Below, piece by piece: positions 37,432-49,735 of a DNA stretch of 64,000 nucleotides. A program made the translations under genes and the position numbers. The notes beneath the pieces are model-generated. The model saw nothing but the letters and a program-made list of their open reading frames with translations, was not told the DNA's origin and made no database searches. How positions within the stretch are numbered: position 1 is the first letter of the stretch; the number at the start of each line of letters is the position of its first letter. Source of the DNA: an uncultured SAR86 cluster bacterium (GTDB lineage Bacteria > Pseudomonadota > Gammaproteobacteria > Magnimaribacterales > AG-339-G14); NCBI GenBank assembly GCA_902635045.1, contig CACPMT010000001.1, positions 218,993 through 282,992 on the forward strand, read 5' to 3'.

Positions 37432-37886
37432 TGAAAGTATTTCTTAATAATTTTGAAAATTCATCGTCATCGATTACTAAAAATCAAGTTGCTACTATTT
37501 TAAATAAGACAATTGAAGAAGCAGGATTTGAACAAGAACAATTTGTAGATAAAGAGTTGAGTATTTCTTGTGTTTCAGAGAAAGAAATCAAACTTCTTAA
37601 TAAAAAATATAGAGGAACAAATAAAGCAACCAATGTTTTATCTTTTAGCGTCGATGAACAATTAACAAAAAACCTTTTGATTGGCGATATAGTTTTATGT
37701 ATTGAAATCATCGAAAAAGAGGCTAAAGAATATTCAAAAGACTTTGAAAATAGACTAAAACATATGATAATTCACGGCTTCTTGCATCTTTTGAACTTTA
37801 ATCACGAAGCAAAGCATGAAAGAATAAAAATGGAAGATTTAGAAAGAAATATAATGGATACCATATCAGCGGGAGAACCTTATTAG
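37431..37886 (+). CDS. ybeY: Endoribonuclease YbeY
   Basis: Metal-dependent RNase for 16S rRNA maturation and ribosome quality control. The zinc motif H-x3-H-x5-H is HGFLHLLNFNH (about 111-121), preceded by TNVLSFSVDE and GDIVLCIEI. The ATG at 37431 overlaps the ybeZ stop by one base and is preferred to the TTG at 37425. 151 residues. Confidence 0.94.
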   Translation: MKVFLNNFENSSSSITKNQVATILNKTIEEAGFEQEQFVDKELSISCVSEKEIKLLNKKYRGTNKATNVLSFSVDEQLTKNLLIGDIVLCIEIIEKEAKEYSKDFENRLKHMIIHGFLHLLNFNHEAKHERIKMEDLERNIMDTISAGEPY

Positions 37887-37889
37887 TTG

Positions 37890-38771
37890 ATGAGAGAAGA
37901 ACCTCCAAGTACAGAGGCTCAATCTGAAATAAAGTTGGGCTTAGTAAAAAAAATCAAAAATTATTTTAGAGAGCTCTATATCAAGCTTTCTTACAAGCCT
38001 TTGGATCAAGAAGAACTTACTTCTGTGCTCAGAGATGCTGAAGAAAACAATGTCATTGATAAAGGCATCTTGGGTATGATTGAGGAAACAATTGAGTTTT
38101 CTTCCATTCCTGTCAGAGACGTAATGGTGCCAAGATCCCAAATGATTTTAATTAATGACAATGACTCTTTAGACATTTTGCTAAAAAAAGTAGTTGAATC
38201 CTCTCATTCAAGATTTCCAGTTTTAGATGAAGCTAAAAATAGCATAGTTGGCATTTTACTTGCTAAAGATCTTTTAAAATTTGCTCCTGGACTTATAAAA
38301 GATGAGTTTGATAGTCAGGAATTTGAATTAACTAAAATTATTAGACCTGTAAAACACATACCTGAAAGCAAAAAAATAAATATTCTTCTAGAAGAATTTA
38401 AATCAAATAGAAGTCACATGGCCTTGGTAGTAGATGAATTTGGCGAGGTAAGCGGTTTGGTGACAATAGAAGATGTTCTAGAAGAAATTGTAGGCGAAAT
38501 AGAAGATGAGACCGATCAAGCAGATGATCAAAAAATCACCCAAATCTCAAACCGTGAATACAGTGTTTCAGGTTTAACTGAAATAGAAGAATTTAATGAG
38601 AAATTTAATACTACTTTCGAAGACACAGATTTCGATACTATTGCGGGCTATGTCATGAATAAATTTGGAAAGTTCCCAGTTGTAAATGAATCGATCAAAT
38701 TGGAAAAAATAAAATTTACAGTTTCGTCAGCGAATAAGAAGCAAATAAATAAATTAAGAGTAAAAGTTTAA
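37890..38771 (+). CDS. ybeX: CBS-domain protein YbeX/CorC
   Basis: Soluble CorC-type protein with two CBS domains (about 65-190; VRDVMVPRSQM and HMALVVDEFGEVSGLVTIEDVLEEIVGEIEDE) and a C-terminal CorC_HlyC domain (about 205-290; FDTIAGYVMNKFGKFP). E. coli YbeX is linked to ribosome homeostasis and CorC to magnesium/cobalt efflux. Start at ATG 37890, three bases after the ybeY stop. The lnt gene that normally follows is not here. Confidence 0.93.
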   Translation: MREEPPSTEAQSEIKLGLVKKIKNYFRELYIKLSYKPLDQEELTSVLRDAEENNVIDKGILGMIEETIEFSSIPVRDVMVPRSQMILINDNDSLDILLKKVVESSHSRFPVLDEAKNSIVGILLAKDLLKFAPGLIKDEFDSQEFELTKIIRPVKHIPESKKINILLEEFKSNRSHMALVVDEFGEVSGLVTIEDVLEEIVGEIEDETDQADDQKITQISNREYSVSGLTEIEEFNEKFNTTFEDTDFDTIAGYVMNKFGKFPVVNESIKLEKIKFTVSSANKKQINKLRVKV

Positions 38772-38993
38772 TTATTTATTGTATTTCCATGGTCTGGAAA
38801 CTACACAAGGGTTATTTCCTGACCCTACCCATTTGTAGTATTTTAATAACATTGCTGGAGAATAAGATTTAATTTCTTCACCAACTTCTAAGTTATTTTC
38901 TTTAGCGTATTTTTCTATTTCTTTTAAAGTGGTTGCGTAGACAATTTCTGGTCGATCATTTTCACTTATAAGCTCATAGAGGCAAACATCCAT
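38772..38993 (-). CDS. Small hypothetical protein
   Basis: A 73-residue ORF with balanced composition ('MDVCLYELISENDRPEIVYATTLKEIEKYAKENN') and a tryptophan/proline-rich end. It abuts the ybeX stop convergently and fills the gap to coaD. I do not recognise a family. The non-random amino acid use and full occupation of the gap support it as a gene; no membrane segment or signal is visible. Confidence 0.55.
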   Translation of the reverse strand: MDVCLYELISENDRPEIVYATTLKEIEKYAKENNLEVGEEIKSYSPAMLLKYYKWVGSGNNPCVVSRPWKYNK

Positions 38994-39062
38994 TTTAAAA
39001 ATACTTTAGTTTTAGATATTAATTATAGATATGTTTCTAAACTTTAGGCTGTATTTTTAGAA

Positions 39063-39068
39063 TATAAT
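39063..39068 (+). promoter_or_regulatory. Candidate -10 box immediately before coaD
   Basis: TATAAT only six bases before the coaD ATG. A transcript from it would begin at or next to the start codon and be leaderless; no Shine-Dalgarno is present between. No good -35 was found, so the box may be chance in AT-rich DNA. Confidence 0.3.
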
Positions 39069-39074
39069 GTTATT

Positions 39075-39554
39075 ATGACTCAGAGAGCAATTTATCCTGG
39101 TACTTTTGATCCCATGACAAAGGGACATGTAGACTTAATTGAAAGGGCCTGCAAACTTTTTGATGAAATTGTCATTGCAATTGCAGCCAGCGAAGCAAAA
39201 AATCCACTTTTCACCCTCGATGAAAGAATTCAAATAGCAGAAAAGATTTTCGAAGGCAATAATAAAGTTAAAGTTGTCGGATTTTCAGGATTATTAGTAG
39301 ACCTAGCAAAAGATAATAATGCAAAAATTTTAATTCGCGGATTAAGAGTTGTTGCCGATTTTGAATATGAATTTCAACTAGCTAATATGAACAGAGCCAT
39401 GATGCCAGAATTAGAAAGTGTTTTTTTAACTCCTAAAGAACAGTACAGTTATATTTCTTCATCTTTAGTAAAAGAGATATGTAAGATGGGCGGGGATGTT
39501 TCTGAATTTGTTGATCCTATTTCATTATCTGAGTTAAAGAGAAAATACGGTTAA
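39075..39554 (+). CDS. coaD: Phosphopantetheine adenylyltransferase
   Basis: Penultimate step of coenzyme A synthesis. Nucleotidyltransferase motif [19 protein letters not shown] (HxGH as KGH), the [12 protein letters not shown] segment and the ISSSLVKEI motif are present; 159 residues as in E. coli. Convergent with mutM, stop codons overlapping by four bases. The mutM-coaD association is common in gammaproteobacteria. Confidence 0.97.
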   Translation: MTQRAIYPGTFDPMTKGHVDLIERACKLFDEIVIAIAASEAKNPLFTLDERIQIAEKIFEGNNKVKVVGFSGLLVDLAKDNNAKILIRGLRVVADFEYEFQLANMNRAMMPELESVFLTPKEQYSYISSSLVKEICKMGGDVSEFVDPISLSELKRKYG

Positions 39555-40372
39555 CTTTGACAATTTGTGCAATAAACGGTCTGTCTATTTGATTGTCTAA
39601 TTTCTTTGAGCGCTTTGCTACATGTTAAACAAGGTTCTCCAGCTCGATCATAAACCTTCAATTCTTTTTTAAAATAACCAGGAGCTTCTTCAGCATTCGT
39701 GTAATCCTTAAGAGTTGTTCCTCCAGCTTCAATTGCTTCCTTTAAAGTACTTACAATTGAGCGACTGAGCAAATCATACTTGGCTCTACTAATCGAGCCA
39801 GATTTTCTAGTTGGTCTTATTCCAGCCATAAATAGGGCTTCGTTCGCATATATATTTCCTACTCCAACTACAATTTTAGAATCCATTATGAAATTTTTAA
39901 TTGGCAAAATTCTTTTTCTAGATTTCTTAAATAAATATTCACCACTGAATCTATTACCTAGAGGTTCTGGACCTAAATTTTTGATTAACGCATGGTTTGC
40001 AGGATCTCGTTGTGTTTTTAGTAAAGCTCCAAATTTTCTTATGTCCGTATATCTTAAAGTCCAGCCATCAGCAAAATTGATGTCCCAATGTTCGTGTTTA
40101 ATCGGCTTTTTTAAATTAGGTGAAATCCTTAATTTTCCTGACATTCCAAGATGTATTAGTAAGGAGCCTTTTTTATTTGCCAAATTAAGAATAATATATT
40201 TCCCTCTTCGATAAGCGCTTTCAAAATTTTCATTTCTCAAAAAAGAACTCATATCTTTGGGAATAGGCCACCTTAAATTTCTATCTCGACAGTCGAAAGA
40301 TTTAATTTTTTTATGAAGAATTCCGTTGGATATTCCTCTCAAAGTTGTTTCTACTTCGGGAAGTTCGGGCAT
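39551..40372 (-). CDS. mutM: Formamidopyrimidine-DNA glycosylase
   Basis: Excises 8-oxoguanine and formamidopyrimidines. N-terminal MPELPEVET places the catalytic Pro-2 and Glu-3; the H2TH region contains [13 protein letters not shown], and the zinc finger closes the protein with CLTC and CTNC. At 273 residues it is typical. Its start touches the tolC stop, so it is likely co-transcribed from tolC. Confidence 0.97.
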   Translation of the reverse strand: MPELPEVETTLRGISNGILHKKIKSFDCRDRNLRWPIPKDMSSFLRNENFESAYRRGKYIILNLANKKGSLLIHLGMSGKLRISPNLKKPIKHEHWDINFADGWTLRYTDIRKFGALLKTQRDPANHALIKNLGPEPLGNRFSGEYLFKKSRKRILPIKNFIMDSKIVVGVGNIYANEALFMAGIRPTRKSGSISRAKYDLLSRSIVSTLKEAIEAGGTTLKDYTNAEEAPGYFKKELKVYDRAGEPCLTCSKALKEIRQSNRQTVYCTNCQS

Positions 40373-41727
40373 TATTCAGTCATGAAATTACTCAAATCAT
40401 AAACATCTCTGGGTGACAAGGATCCTGAGGCTATTTTTAAAGCAAATTCTGACAAAATAAAATCATATCTAGCTGAATTTAAATCTCGTTGAGCTGAAAA
40501 AAAACTTTTTTCTGCATTTAATAAATCAACAATATTTCTTGTATCTGAGTCATATCCAAACCTTGTAGCTTTTAAAGCCAACTCTGATGAAGTTAATGCT
40601 TGATTTCTAGCTTTAACATTTGCAAGGTTGGTTAAGACTGAAGCGAATCTTGATTTTACATCTCTAATAGTAGACCTTTCAGCTAAAATTTCTTCTTGCT
40701 TTGCTTTTTCTAAAAGAGCATAGGCTTCTCTTCTTTCAGAGCTCACTAACCCCCCAGCCATTAAGGGCCAGGAAAATTGAAGACTATATCTAGTATTTTC
40801 TATCTCAGTTTCATCAAAGCTAAAACCGTTTCCCGAAAAGCCGGAAATGGTTCTATCTGTGTTTCGGGTAATGTTTCCAACCAGATCGACATCAGGAAGA
40901 TGATTAGACAGTTTGCTGCGAGCATTTCTTGCCGCCGCCGCTGTAGACATTTGAGCAGCTTTTAAAAGGTAGTTATTACTTAAAGCTAAAGCAACCCACT
41001 CTTCTTGCGATTTAGGATTGGGAGTGCTGATAGGAAAATTCTGACTTAAATCTTTCAATTCAGGAGCTTCACCTATAATTGCGATTAAAGCTTCTCTAGC
41101 AAATTCAAACTGACCTTCCCCAGCAATTGTCGAAACTTTTGCTAGGTCGTAAAATGCTTGAGCCTCTTGAAATTCAGTTACAGATGATACGCCTTCCTCA
41201 AAAAGTCTTTTGGAACGATCACGTTGTTTTTTTATAGCCGCTTCTTCAGATCTAGCCACTTCCAAATCTTTTTTTGCTTTCAAAAGATTAAAGTAAGTCT
41301 CGGTTACTCTCAATATGGTTTCTTGCTGCGCATAACCAAATTGAGCCTTTGCCACTTCGCTCATCGCTCGTCCTTGACCAAATTGAAACCATCGGTCCAA
41401 TCTAAAAATTGGTTGAACGAGGTCCGCTGAATATGAGTATGAATTACTGCCACTACTTCCTTCCTCGTCAAAAGTTACACTTCCTCCTTTAATTACCTCA
41501 GATTCATTCCAATTTGTTGTAGCTCTAGTTGTAATAGTTGGTAGTAGACCAGCTATTCCTTTTGCTTTAGCCTCTTTATTAGCTTTATATGTTGCTTGAG
41601 CAATTTTTAATTGTGGGTCTTCTTTCAAGGCTATTTCGTATACCTCGGCTAACGTCAAAGACTCAGAAAAGGCCTTAAAAGAGAAAAAGATGAGAAAAAC
41701 AGGTAAAAAAAACTTAAAAATATTCAA
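40372..41727 (-). CDS. tolC: TolC-family outer-membrane efflux protein
   Basis: Outer-membrane channel for type I secretion and drug efflux. A signal peptide (about 1-21, 'FFLPVFLIFFSFKAFS') precedes two OEP repeats: LAEVYEIALKEDPQLKIA near the start and NARSKLSNHLPDVDLVG in the second half, with long helical heptads. At 451 residues it is typical of TolC. No pump genes are adjacent. Confidence 0.9.
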   Translation of the reverse strand: MNIFKFFLPVFLIFFSFKAFSESLTLAEVYEIALKEDPQLKIAQATYKANKEAKAKGIAGLLPTITTRATTNWNESEVIKGGSVTFDEEGSSGSNSYSYSADLVQPIFRLDRWFQFGQGRAMSEVAKAQFGYAQQETILRVTETYFNLLKAKKDLEVARSEEAAIKKQRDRSKRLFEEGVSSVTEFQEAQAFYDLAKVSTIAGEGQFEFAREALIAIIGEAPELKDLSQNFPISTPNPKSQEEWVALALSNNYLLKAAQMSTAAAARNARSKLSNHLPDVDLVGNITRNTDRTISGFSGNGFSFDETEIENTRYSLQFSWPLMAGGLVSSERREAYALLEKAKQEEILAERSTIRDVKSRFASVLTNLANVKARNQALTSSELALKATRFGYDSDTRNIVDLLNAEKSFFSAQRDLNSARYDFILSEFALKIASGSLSPRDVYDLSNFMTE

Positions 41728-41825
41728 CTTTAATCCCCGAAACTGTTAAAAGATTTATAATATAACAATATTAATTTTTTAAAGGTAAAAATACTATATA
41801 AATAGGAATTGTCTTAAAATTTTAA

Positions 41826-43589
<1,764 letters not shown>

Positions 43590-43598
43590 GAGAGAATT

Positions 43599-44078
43599 AT
43601 GATAGAAATTGGAAAAAAACTTCCTAATGCCCCGCTTTTCAGAGTTGACGAAAAAGGCATTGACGAACTTGATTCATTGGAATATGTTTCCGGCAAAAAA
43701 GTTGTTCTCGTGGGAGTTCCCGGAGCATTTACTCCTACCTGCTCTATTAAACAAATGCCTGGATTTGTAAAAAATGCAGATGAAATCTTATCTAAAAATG
43801 TCGATGAAATTATTTGTGTATCCGTAACAAATCCTTTTGTTATGAAAGCCTGGGGGGAAAGCTTATCGGTAGAGGATAAAATAACTATGCTTGCTGATGG
43901 CAACGGCGCTTTTGCAAAAGCCTGCGATCTTGAATTGGACCTTTCCGCAATGGGTATTGGAAAAGTATCTTCAAGATACGCAATCATCATTGAGGATGGA
44001 ACTGTAACTGCTTTATTAGCAGAAGAAGGCGGTGCATTTGAGATAAGTAGCGCGGAAAATATTTTAGAGAAACTTTAA
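43599..44078 (+). CDS. Peroxiredoxin (Prx5-like)
   Basis: Thiol peroxidase of the AhpE/Prx5 group. The peroxidatic cysteine is in VGVPGAFTPTCSIKQMPGF (about 48); the catalytic Thr and Arg (SSRYAIIIEDG) are present. 159 residues. AGGAGA precedes the ATG. Ten bases after thiC and one base before parE, so it may share the thiC transcript. A glutaredoxin or thioredoxin partner is not adjacent. Confidence 0.9.
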   Translation: MIEIGKKLPNAPLFRVDEKGIDELDSLEYVSGKKVVLVGVPGAFTPTCSIKQMPGFVKNADEILSKNVDEIICVSVTNPFVMKAWGESLSVEDKITMLADGNGAFAKACDLELDLSAMGIGKVSSRYAIIIEDGTVTALLAEEGGAFEISSAENILEKL

Positions 44079-44079
44079 A

Positions 44080-45975
44080 TTGGTGGCATCAAACTATACT
44101 TCCGAGTCTATAGAGGTCTTAACGGGGTTAGAGCCCGTTAGAAAAAGACCCGGAATGTATACAGATACGGCAAGTCCAAATCATCTTGTGATGGAGGTCA
44201 TTGACAATAGTGTTGATGAGGCCTTAGCTGGTTTTGCAAAAGAAATATCAGTCAACTTACATAAAGATTTTTCTGTTACCGTTGAAGATGATGGAAGAGG
44301 AATGCCTGTTGATATTCATCCAGAAGAAAAAGTGCCTGGAGTTGAATTAATTTTTTCTAGGCTTCACGCAGGAGCAAAGTTTACTAATAAAGAATATACA
44401 TTTTCCGGTGGTTTACATGGGGTTGGGGTTTCTGTAGTAAATGCTCTATCAAAAAAATTAAAAGCTGAAATTAAAAGAGATGGTAAAAAGTTTGAGATAT
44501 CTTTTGCGAATAGTCTTAAAAAAAAGGATCTAAAAGAAATTGATAAAGTTGGCCAAAGAAATACTGGAACGAAAATAACCTTTAAGCCTGATGAAAGTTT
44601 TTTTGATACAGAAAAAATATCTGCAAAATCTTTATCTTATTCTTTAAGAGCTAAAGCAGTCCTTTGCCCTGGATTAAAAATAAAGTTTAAAAATGAAATT
44701 AGCGGGGATAAAGAAGAATGGTGTTTCGTTGATGGGTTAGGTGATTATCTATCTACCGAACTAGGAGAAGGAACCTATGTTCCAGGAGAGCCTATCATCG
44801 GTGAATTTAGCGATGATGAAACCGCTTTATCCTGGGCAGTGATCTGGGAGCGCGGCGATAGAGAAAGCATAAGCGAAAGTTATGTAAATTTAATTCCAAC
44901 AATGCAAGGCGGTACGCATGTTTCAGGTATGAGAACTGGCATCACAGATGCAATAAAAGAATTTTGTGATTATAGAAAATTACTTCCAAAGGGAGTAAAA
45001 CTCACACCCGATGATGTTTGGAAGAATTGTTCTTATATCTTATCTGCGAAATTAAAAGACCCCCAATTTACAGGACAAACAAAAGAAAAATTATCTTCTA
45101 AAGATTTCCAAAACATTGCGACTTCAATCACAAAAGATTCATTTTCAATTTGGCTTAATCAAGAAACCCAAGCGGCAGAAGAAATTGCTTTTTTATGTAT
45201 TGAAAATGCTCAAGCACGTGCAAGAGCTAGCCAAAAAGTTGAAAGAAAGAAAATAACTAAAGGAATCACACTACCAGGAAAATTATCTGACTGCGTATCA
45301 TCTGATTTTGAAGAAACAGAATTATTTTTAGTTGAAGGAGAGTCAGCTGGTGGTTCAGCTAAACAAGCGAGAGATAGAAGCTTTCAAGCAGTTATGTCTT
45401 TAAAAGGAAAAATTTTAAATACTTGGGAAGTGAATACCGACTCGGTTACTCAATCACAAGAAGTCAAAGATATTGCCATGGCTGTCGGATTAGATCCTGG
45501 ATGTAAAGATTTAGCTGGATTGCGATATGGAAAAATTTGTATTTTGGCTGACGCCGATACTGATGGCGCCCATATAGCAACTTTAATTTGTGCTTTATTT
45601 TTAAAACACTTCAGACCCTTGGTAGAGAAAGGGCATTTATTTGTTGCTCAGCCTCCCTTATTTAGAATAGATCAAGGTAAGGATGTATTTTATGCTCTCG
45701 ATGAAGATGAAAAGGATCAAATAGTAAAACAATTAACTAAACAAAATAAAGTTAAAAAAATAGAAATCCAAAGATTCAAAGGCCTTGGTGAGATGAATCC
45801 TTCACAGTTAAGAGAAACAACTATGCATGTTGATGGAAGAAGATTATTAAAATTGACACTTGAAAAAGGAAATACAGCCACTTCGATGATGGATAAGTTG
45901 CTTTCTAAAAAACGAGCAGCGGATAGAAAAGACTGGCTGGAGACAAAAGGAAATTTGGCGACATTGAATGAGTAA
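44080..45975 (+). CDS. parE: DNA topoisomerase IV subunit B
   Basis: ATPase subunit of the enzyme that decatenates chromosomes. GHKL motifs: [35 protein letters not shown]; the TOPRIM has [17 protein letters not shown] and DADTDGAHI. At 631 residues without the GyrB insertion and directly next to parC, it is ParE rather than GyrB. Start is TTG 44080 or GTG 44083, both non-ATG; AGAGA lies about ten bases before the TTG. Overlaps parC by eight bases. Confidence 0.95.
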   Translation: MVASNYTSESIEVLTGLEPVRKRPGMYTDTASPNHLVMEVIDNSVDEALAGFAKEISVNLHKDFSVTVEDDGRGMPVDIHPEEKVPGVELIFSRLHAGAKFTNKEYTFSGGLHGVGVSVVNALSKKLKAEIKRDGKKFEISFANSLKKKDLKEIDKVGQRNTGTKITFKPDESFFDTEKISAKSLSYSLRAKAVLCPGLKIKFKNEISGDKEEWCFVDGLGDYLSTELGEGTYVPGEPIIGEFSDDETALSWAVIWERGDRESISESYVNLIPTMQGGTHVSGMRTGITDAIKEFCDYRKLLPKGVKLTPDDVWKNCSYILSAKLKDPQFTGQTKEKLSSKDFQNIATSITKDSFSIWLNQETQAAEEIAFLCIENAQARARASQKVERKKITKGITLPGKLSDCVSSDFEETELFLVEGESAGGSAKQARDRSFQAVMSLKGKILNTWEVNTDSVTQSQEVKDIAMAVGLDPGCKDLAGLRYGKICILADADTDGAHIATLICALFLKHFRPLVEKGHLFVAQPPLFRIDQGKDVFYALDEDEKDQIVKQLTKQNKVKKIEIQRFKGLGEMNPSQLRETTMHVDGRRLLKLTLEKGNTATSMMDKLLSKKRAADRKDWLETKGNLATLNE

Positions 45976-48205
45976 AGAAGAAAGTTTACCGATTGGAGGA
46001 TATGCTGAAAGAGCATACTTGGAATATTCCATGTATGTTATTTTGGATAGAGCTTTGCCTTTTGTAGGTGATGGACTCAAACCTGTGCAGAGAAGAATCA
46101 TATATGCGATGTCTGAGTTAGGATTAAAATCTACTTCAAAATTTAAGAAAAGTGCAAGAACTGTAGGAGATGTGATTGGCAAGTTCCATCCTCATGGAGA
46201 TGGCGCTGCTTATGAAGCGATGGTATTAATGGCGCAAAACTTTTCAACTCGATACCCATTAATCGAAGGACAAGGTAATTTTGGATCACTAGATGATCCT
46301 AAAAGTTTTGCAGCGATGCGTTACACTGAATGTCGACTATCGGCCTATGCTCAAACGTTATTGAGTGAAATTTCTCAAGGCACCGTCGATTGGATGCCAA
46401 ATTTCGATGGTACCTTGATAGAGCCAAAATTTCTTTCTTCGCGACTGCCCAATGTACTATTAAATGGTGCTTCCGGAATAGCTGTCGGAATGGCAACCGA
46501 TATCCCGCCGCATAATTTAACCGACGTTGTAAAAGCCTCTGTTGCCTTGATAGATAATCCAAAAATGACAATCTCTGATCTAATGTCTTACATTCCAAGT
46601 CCAGATTTTCCAACGAAAGCAGAAATCATTTCTTCTCCTGAAGAAATGCTTGAAATGTACTCAACCGGAAGAGGTTCAGTAAAGTTAAGAGCTACATATG
46701 AAATAGAGGATGGCGAGATTGTGATTACTGCTCTGCCTTACCAAGTTTCCACTTCAAAAATTTTGGAACAAATTGCTGCTCAAGTCGAAGCCAAGAAAAT
46801 AAATATGATTGATGACTTAAGAGATGAAAGCGATGAAGATAATCCTTCAAGAATAATAGTGGTTCCAAGATCCAATAGGATTGATAAAACTGCTTTAATG
46901 AGTCACCTTTTTGCTACAACAGACCTAGAAAAAAATATCAGAGTTAACATTAATGCCATCGGCTTGAATGGAAAGCCGCAGGTATTTGATTTAAAAAAAA
47001 TACTCAAGGAATGGTTAAAATTTAGAACCGATACTGTAAAAAGAAGACTTCAGAACCGTTTGGATTGGGTCAATGACCGATTGCATATTTTAGAAGGACT
47101 CTTGGTTGCTTATTTGAATTTGGATAAGGTGATAAAAATCATTCGAACTCATGATAAGCCAAAAAAAGAGCTCATGAAGAAATTCAAACTCTCAGAAATT
47201 CAAGCCAATGCAATTCTTGATATTAGGCTTAGACAATTAGCTAAGTTAGAGGAAGAGGCAATTTTATCGGAAAAAAATGAGCTTTCTCAAGAAGCAAAAG
47301 ATATTGAAAAGACATTGGGTTCGAGCAGCAGATTAAAAACTTTAATTAAAAAAGAACTCAAAGAAGATTTAGAAGAATTTGGAGATGAAAGAAACAGCTT
47401 TCTGACGGAAGCAGAGGAATCAAAAGCTTTCGACGAGAAAGAATTAATTTCCAATGATCCAATGACAGTTGTTTTATCTCAAAGAGGCTGGATTAGAGCT
47501 GCAAAAGGTCATGATATTGATGCCGAATCACTTCAGTATAGGGAAGGGGACGGATATCTCTCTTCGACCAAAGCGAGAAATAGTCAAAATGCGGTAATTT
47601 TAGATAATTTCGGGAAGGCTTACTCAATCCCAATTCATAAGTTACCAAGTGCTAGAGGACAAGGCGATCCTGTCTCAGGAAGTATCAATGCACAATCAGG
47701 AGCATTTTTTTCAGGAGTCGTGGCAGGGTCCGACGAAGAGCTCTGTATCCTCGCAACAAATGCAGGTTATGGATTTATAGCTAAAATCTCCGATTTACAG
47801 ACAAAGAATAAGTCTGGAAAGGCAGCTATAAATGCTAAAGGTGCCACGCCATTGGATCCTAAAACTATCAAATCTATTGAAGACTCTTATATCGTTTCCA
47901 TATCAAGCGAAGGAAAAATGCTTTTGATCGAAGCTGCTGATTTACCTGTTTTGTCTAAAGGCAAGGGAAATAAAATAATTTCAATAGATAAAACTAAACA
48001 CGCTGCAGAAGAAGACGAATTGTTGCATCTGGTTGTTTTGCCTAAAGGTGGGTCCTTGAAATTGAATAGTGGTAAACAACACTATGTCATCAAACCAAAT
48101 GATTTAAACAATTTTGTTGGGACTAGAGGTAGAAAAGGGAATTTTTTACCAAAAGGATTCAGAAGGGTAGATACAACTGAAGTCCTTGTACCAGAAAATA
48201 ATTAA
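45968..48205 (+). CDS. parC: DNA topoisomerase IV subunit A
   Basis: DNA-cleaving subunit of topoisomerase [30 protein letters not shown], the [13 protein letters not shown] quinolone region (with GD where GyrA has GD-S) and the active-site Tyr in [10 protein letters not shown] (about 119) are evident. A C-terminal beta-pinwheel region with GxGDPV-like '[10 protein letters not shown]' and 'KGKGNKII' replaces the GyrA box. 745 residues, typical for ParC. Confidence 0.96.
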   Translation: MSKEESLPIGGYAERAYLEYSMYVILDRALPFVGDGLKPVQRRIIYAMSELGLKSTSKFKKSARTVGDVIGKFHPHGDGAAYEAMVLMAQNFSTRYPLIEGQGNFGSLDDPKSFAAMRYTECRLSAYAQTLLSEISQGTVDWMPNFDGTLIEPKFLSSRLPNVLLNGASGIAVGMATDIPPHNLTDVVKASVALIDNPKMTISDLMSYIPSPDFPTKAEIISSPEEMLEMYSTGRGSVKLRATYEIEDGEIVITALPYQVSTSKILEQIAAQVEAKKINMIDDLRDESDEDNPSRIIVVPRSNRIDKTALMSHLFATTDLEKNIRVNINAIGLNGKPQVFDLKKILKEWLKFRTDTVKRRLQNRLDWVNDRLHILEGLLVAYLNLDKVIKIIRTHDKPKKELMKKFKLSEIQANAILDIRLRQLAKLEEEAILSEKNELSQEAKDIEKTLGSSSRLKTLIKKELKEDLEEFGDERNSFLTEAEESKAFDEKELISNDPMTVVLSQRGWIRAAKGHDIDAESLQYREGDGYLSSTKARNSQNAVILDNFGKAYSIPIHKLPSARGQGDPVSGSINAQSGAFFSGVVAGSDEELCILATNAGYGFIAKISDLQTKNKSGKAAINAKGATPLDPKTIKSIEDSYIVSISSEGKMLLIEAADLPVLSKGKGNKIISIDKTKHAAEEDELLHLVVLPKGGSLKLNSGKQHYVIKPNDLNNFVGTRGRKGNFLPKGFRRVDTTEVLVPENN

Positions 48206-48241
48206 GTTGAGATATACTCTTTTGATTGAATGGAGGCGTAA

Positions 48242-48928
48242 ATGTCAAAACCAGTTTTAAACTTAGATTTGTACAAAAATTACAAATCAGATTTTCCGCC
48301 AGACGCTTTTCATCACGTTGCTTGGAAGACCATGCAGTATGAAAAAATGGTGGATTTTTATACCAAATTATTTGGGTGTGAGGCTCTCTACGAAAGTGAT
48401 CAAATTACCTTTTTGGCTTTTGATCAAGAACACCACAGAGTTGCCATTGCAAATACTTCGCCTGTTTTGGAGAGAGTTGGATTCATTCCAAGATTGATAA
48501 TTAAATTAAAAAATTGGCTGAATAAAAATTTACCGGATACGGTGGGCCTAGATCATATTTCCTACTTGTTAAATCCTATAGATAAGTGGTTTGAGTTTTA
48601 TCAAAATGCAAAAAATAATGGCATAGAACCTCACTGGACAATCAACCATGGCTGGATTACAGGAATGTACTACAAAGACCCAGACGGCCATTTAGTCGAA
48701 ATTTTTTTCGAGCATTGGCGAAACGAAGCTGAATTTAAAACCAATATTGCACCTGATTTTATTGAAGAGCCAGTGGGAACAAATATGGATATAGAAGTGC
48801 TTTATGAAATGTTTAAAAATGGGGCAACCTTTGAAGAATTAATTGTAAAAGGAAACACCGTGCCCGAAGGAAAAAAACCAGTTTTTGGAATGGAAGCAGT
48901 AATGAACATGAGGAAAAAATTTAAATAA
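48242..48928 (+). CDS. VOC-family (glyoxalase/dioxygenase-like) protein
   Basis: Vicinal-oxygen-chelate fold protein. FHHVAWKTMQYEKMVDFYTKLFG gives the first metal His and HISYLLNPIDKWFEFY the second half; 'YYKDPDGHLVEIFFEHW' gives the Glu ligand. It resembles catechol dioxygenase-like proteins, but the extra C-terminal 55 residues ('EVLYEMFKNGATFEELIVKG') are unassigned. GGAGG lies before the ATG. Substrate unknown. Confidence 0.85.
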   Translation: MSKPVLNLDLYKNYKSDFPPDAFHHVAWKTMQYEKMVDFYTKLFGCEALYESDQITFLAFDQEHHRVAIANTSPVLERVGFIPRLIIKLKNWLNKNLPDTVGLDHISYLLNPIDKWFEFYQNAKNNGIEPHWTINHGWITGMYYKDPDGHLVEIFFEHWRNEAEFKTNIAPDFIEEPVGTNMDIEVLYEMFKNGATFEELIVKGNTVPEGKKPVFGMEAVMNMRKKFK

Positions 48929-48936
48929 GTTTAATA

Positions 48937-49692
48937 ATGATTAGAAGTTTTTTTCTTTCATTAATGCTTATTTTTCTTGTTGGTTGCGTTGCGCCAGGAA
49001 CTACTTTCGAAGAGCTAGATCAGACTCAAATTGATGAAGCCATTGCGATTATAAAAAATACGGAGCTCGACGAACCCGTTGAGAGGACAAGAAAAGAATC
49101 CGTGGTATTAGTCGAAGATATCATTGAAAAGATTTCACCAGTTACCGATAAATGGTGTGACGAAAATAATATTCCGGAAGTTAGATGCAGTTGGAAAGTT
49201 AATTATCTTGATGATGATATGTTCAATGCTTTTGCATCTGGCAGAAATACCATAACTTACACCAAAGGCCTAATGAATGGCGTTGCCTCTGAAGAGGAAG
49301 TTGCTTTTGTCATTGCTCATGAAATAGCGCATCATTTAGGTAATCATGTGGCCAATGCACAAAGGAATATTTTATTAGGTAGTTTGGCCGGCAGGGTTTT
49401 AGGGACCGTAATAGACGGCTCCGATGATTTAATTTCCCAAACTACAGACCTAGGAGCACGGTTTGGCTCTCTGGTTTTTTCTAGAGATCAAGAAAAAGAG
49501 GCCGATTATTTTTCTTTGTTGATTTTAAAAGATTCCGGATACGATTTGCTGGAGGCCAGAAATATAATTATTAGAATGGCACAAAAATCAGAAAGAGATG
49601 ATCGGTCTACTTTTTTTGATACCCATCCTACGGGACCGGAAAGGTTGGCTAGGTTTAACGAGGTTTATAAAGAAATTTTAAAAGACAACTGA
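48937..49692 (+). CDS. M48-family metalloprotease, lipoprotein
   Basis: Zinc peptidase related to BepA/LoiP. A lipoprotein signal with lipobox LVGC (about 14-17) is followed by the peptidase domain with VIAHEIAHHLGNH (HEXXH, about 127) and the third ligand in DQEKEADYFSL. It ends with 'DTHPTGPERLARF', as in the family. 251 residues; probably anchored in an envelope membrane and acting on envelope proteins. Confidence 0.92.
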   Translation: MIRSFFLSLMLIFLVGCVAPGTTFEELDQTQIDEAIAIIKNTELDEPVERTRKESVVLVEDIIEKISPVTDKWCDENNIPEVRCSWKVNYLDDDMFNAFASGRNTITYTKGLMNGVASEEEVAFVIAHEIAHHLGNHVANAQRNILLGSLAGRVLGTVIDGSDDLISQTTDLGARFGSLVFSRDQEKEADYFSLLILKDSGYDLLEARNIIIRMAQKSERDDRSTFFDTHPTGPERLARFNEVYKEILKDN

Positions 49693-49710
49693 AACTCTGC
49701 TAGTTCTTTA

Positions 49711-49734
49711 TTAAAAATCACGACAAGATGTCGT
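49711..49734 (-). terminator. Probable terminator of argD
   Basis: On the minus strand ACGACA-TCT-TGTCGT is followed by GATTTTTAA just after the argD stop. Six-pair stem, three-base loop, T run. The converging M48 gene may use it as well but lacks the T run in its direction. Confidence 0.5.
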
Positions 49735-49735
49735 A

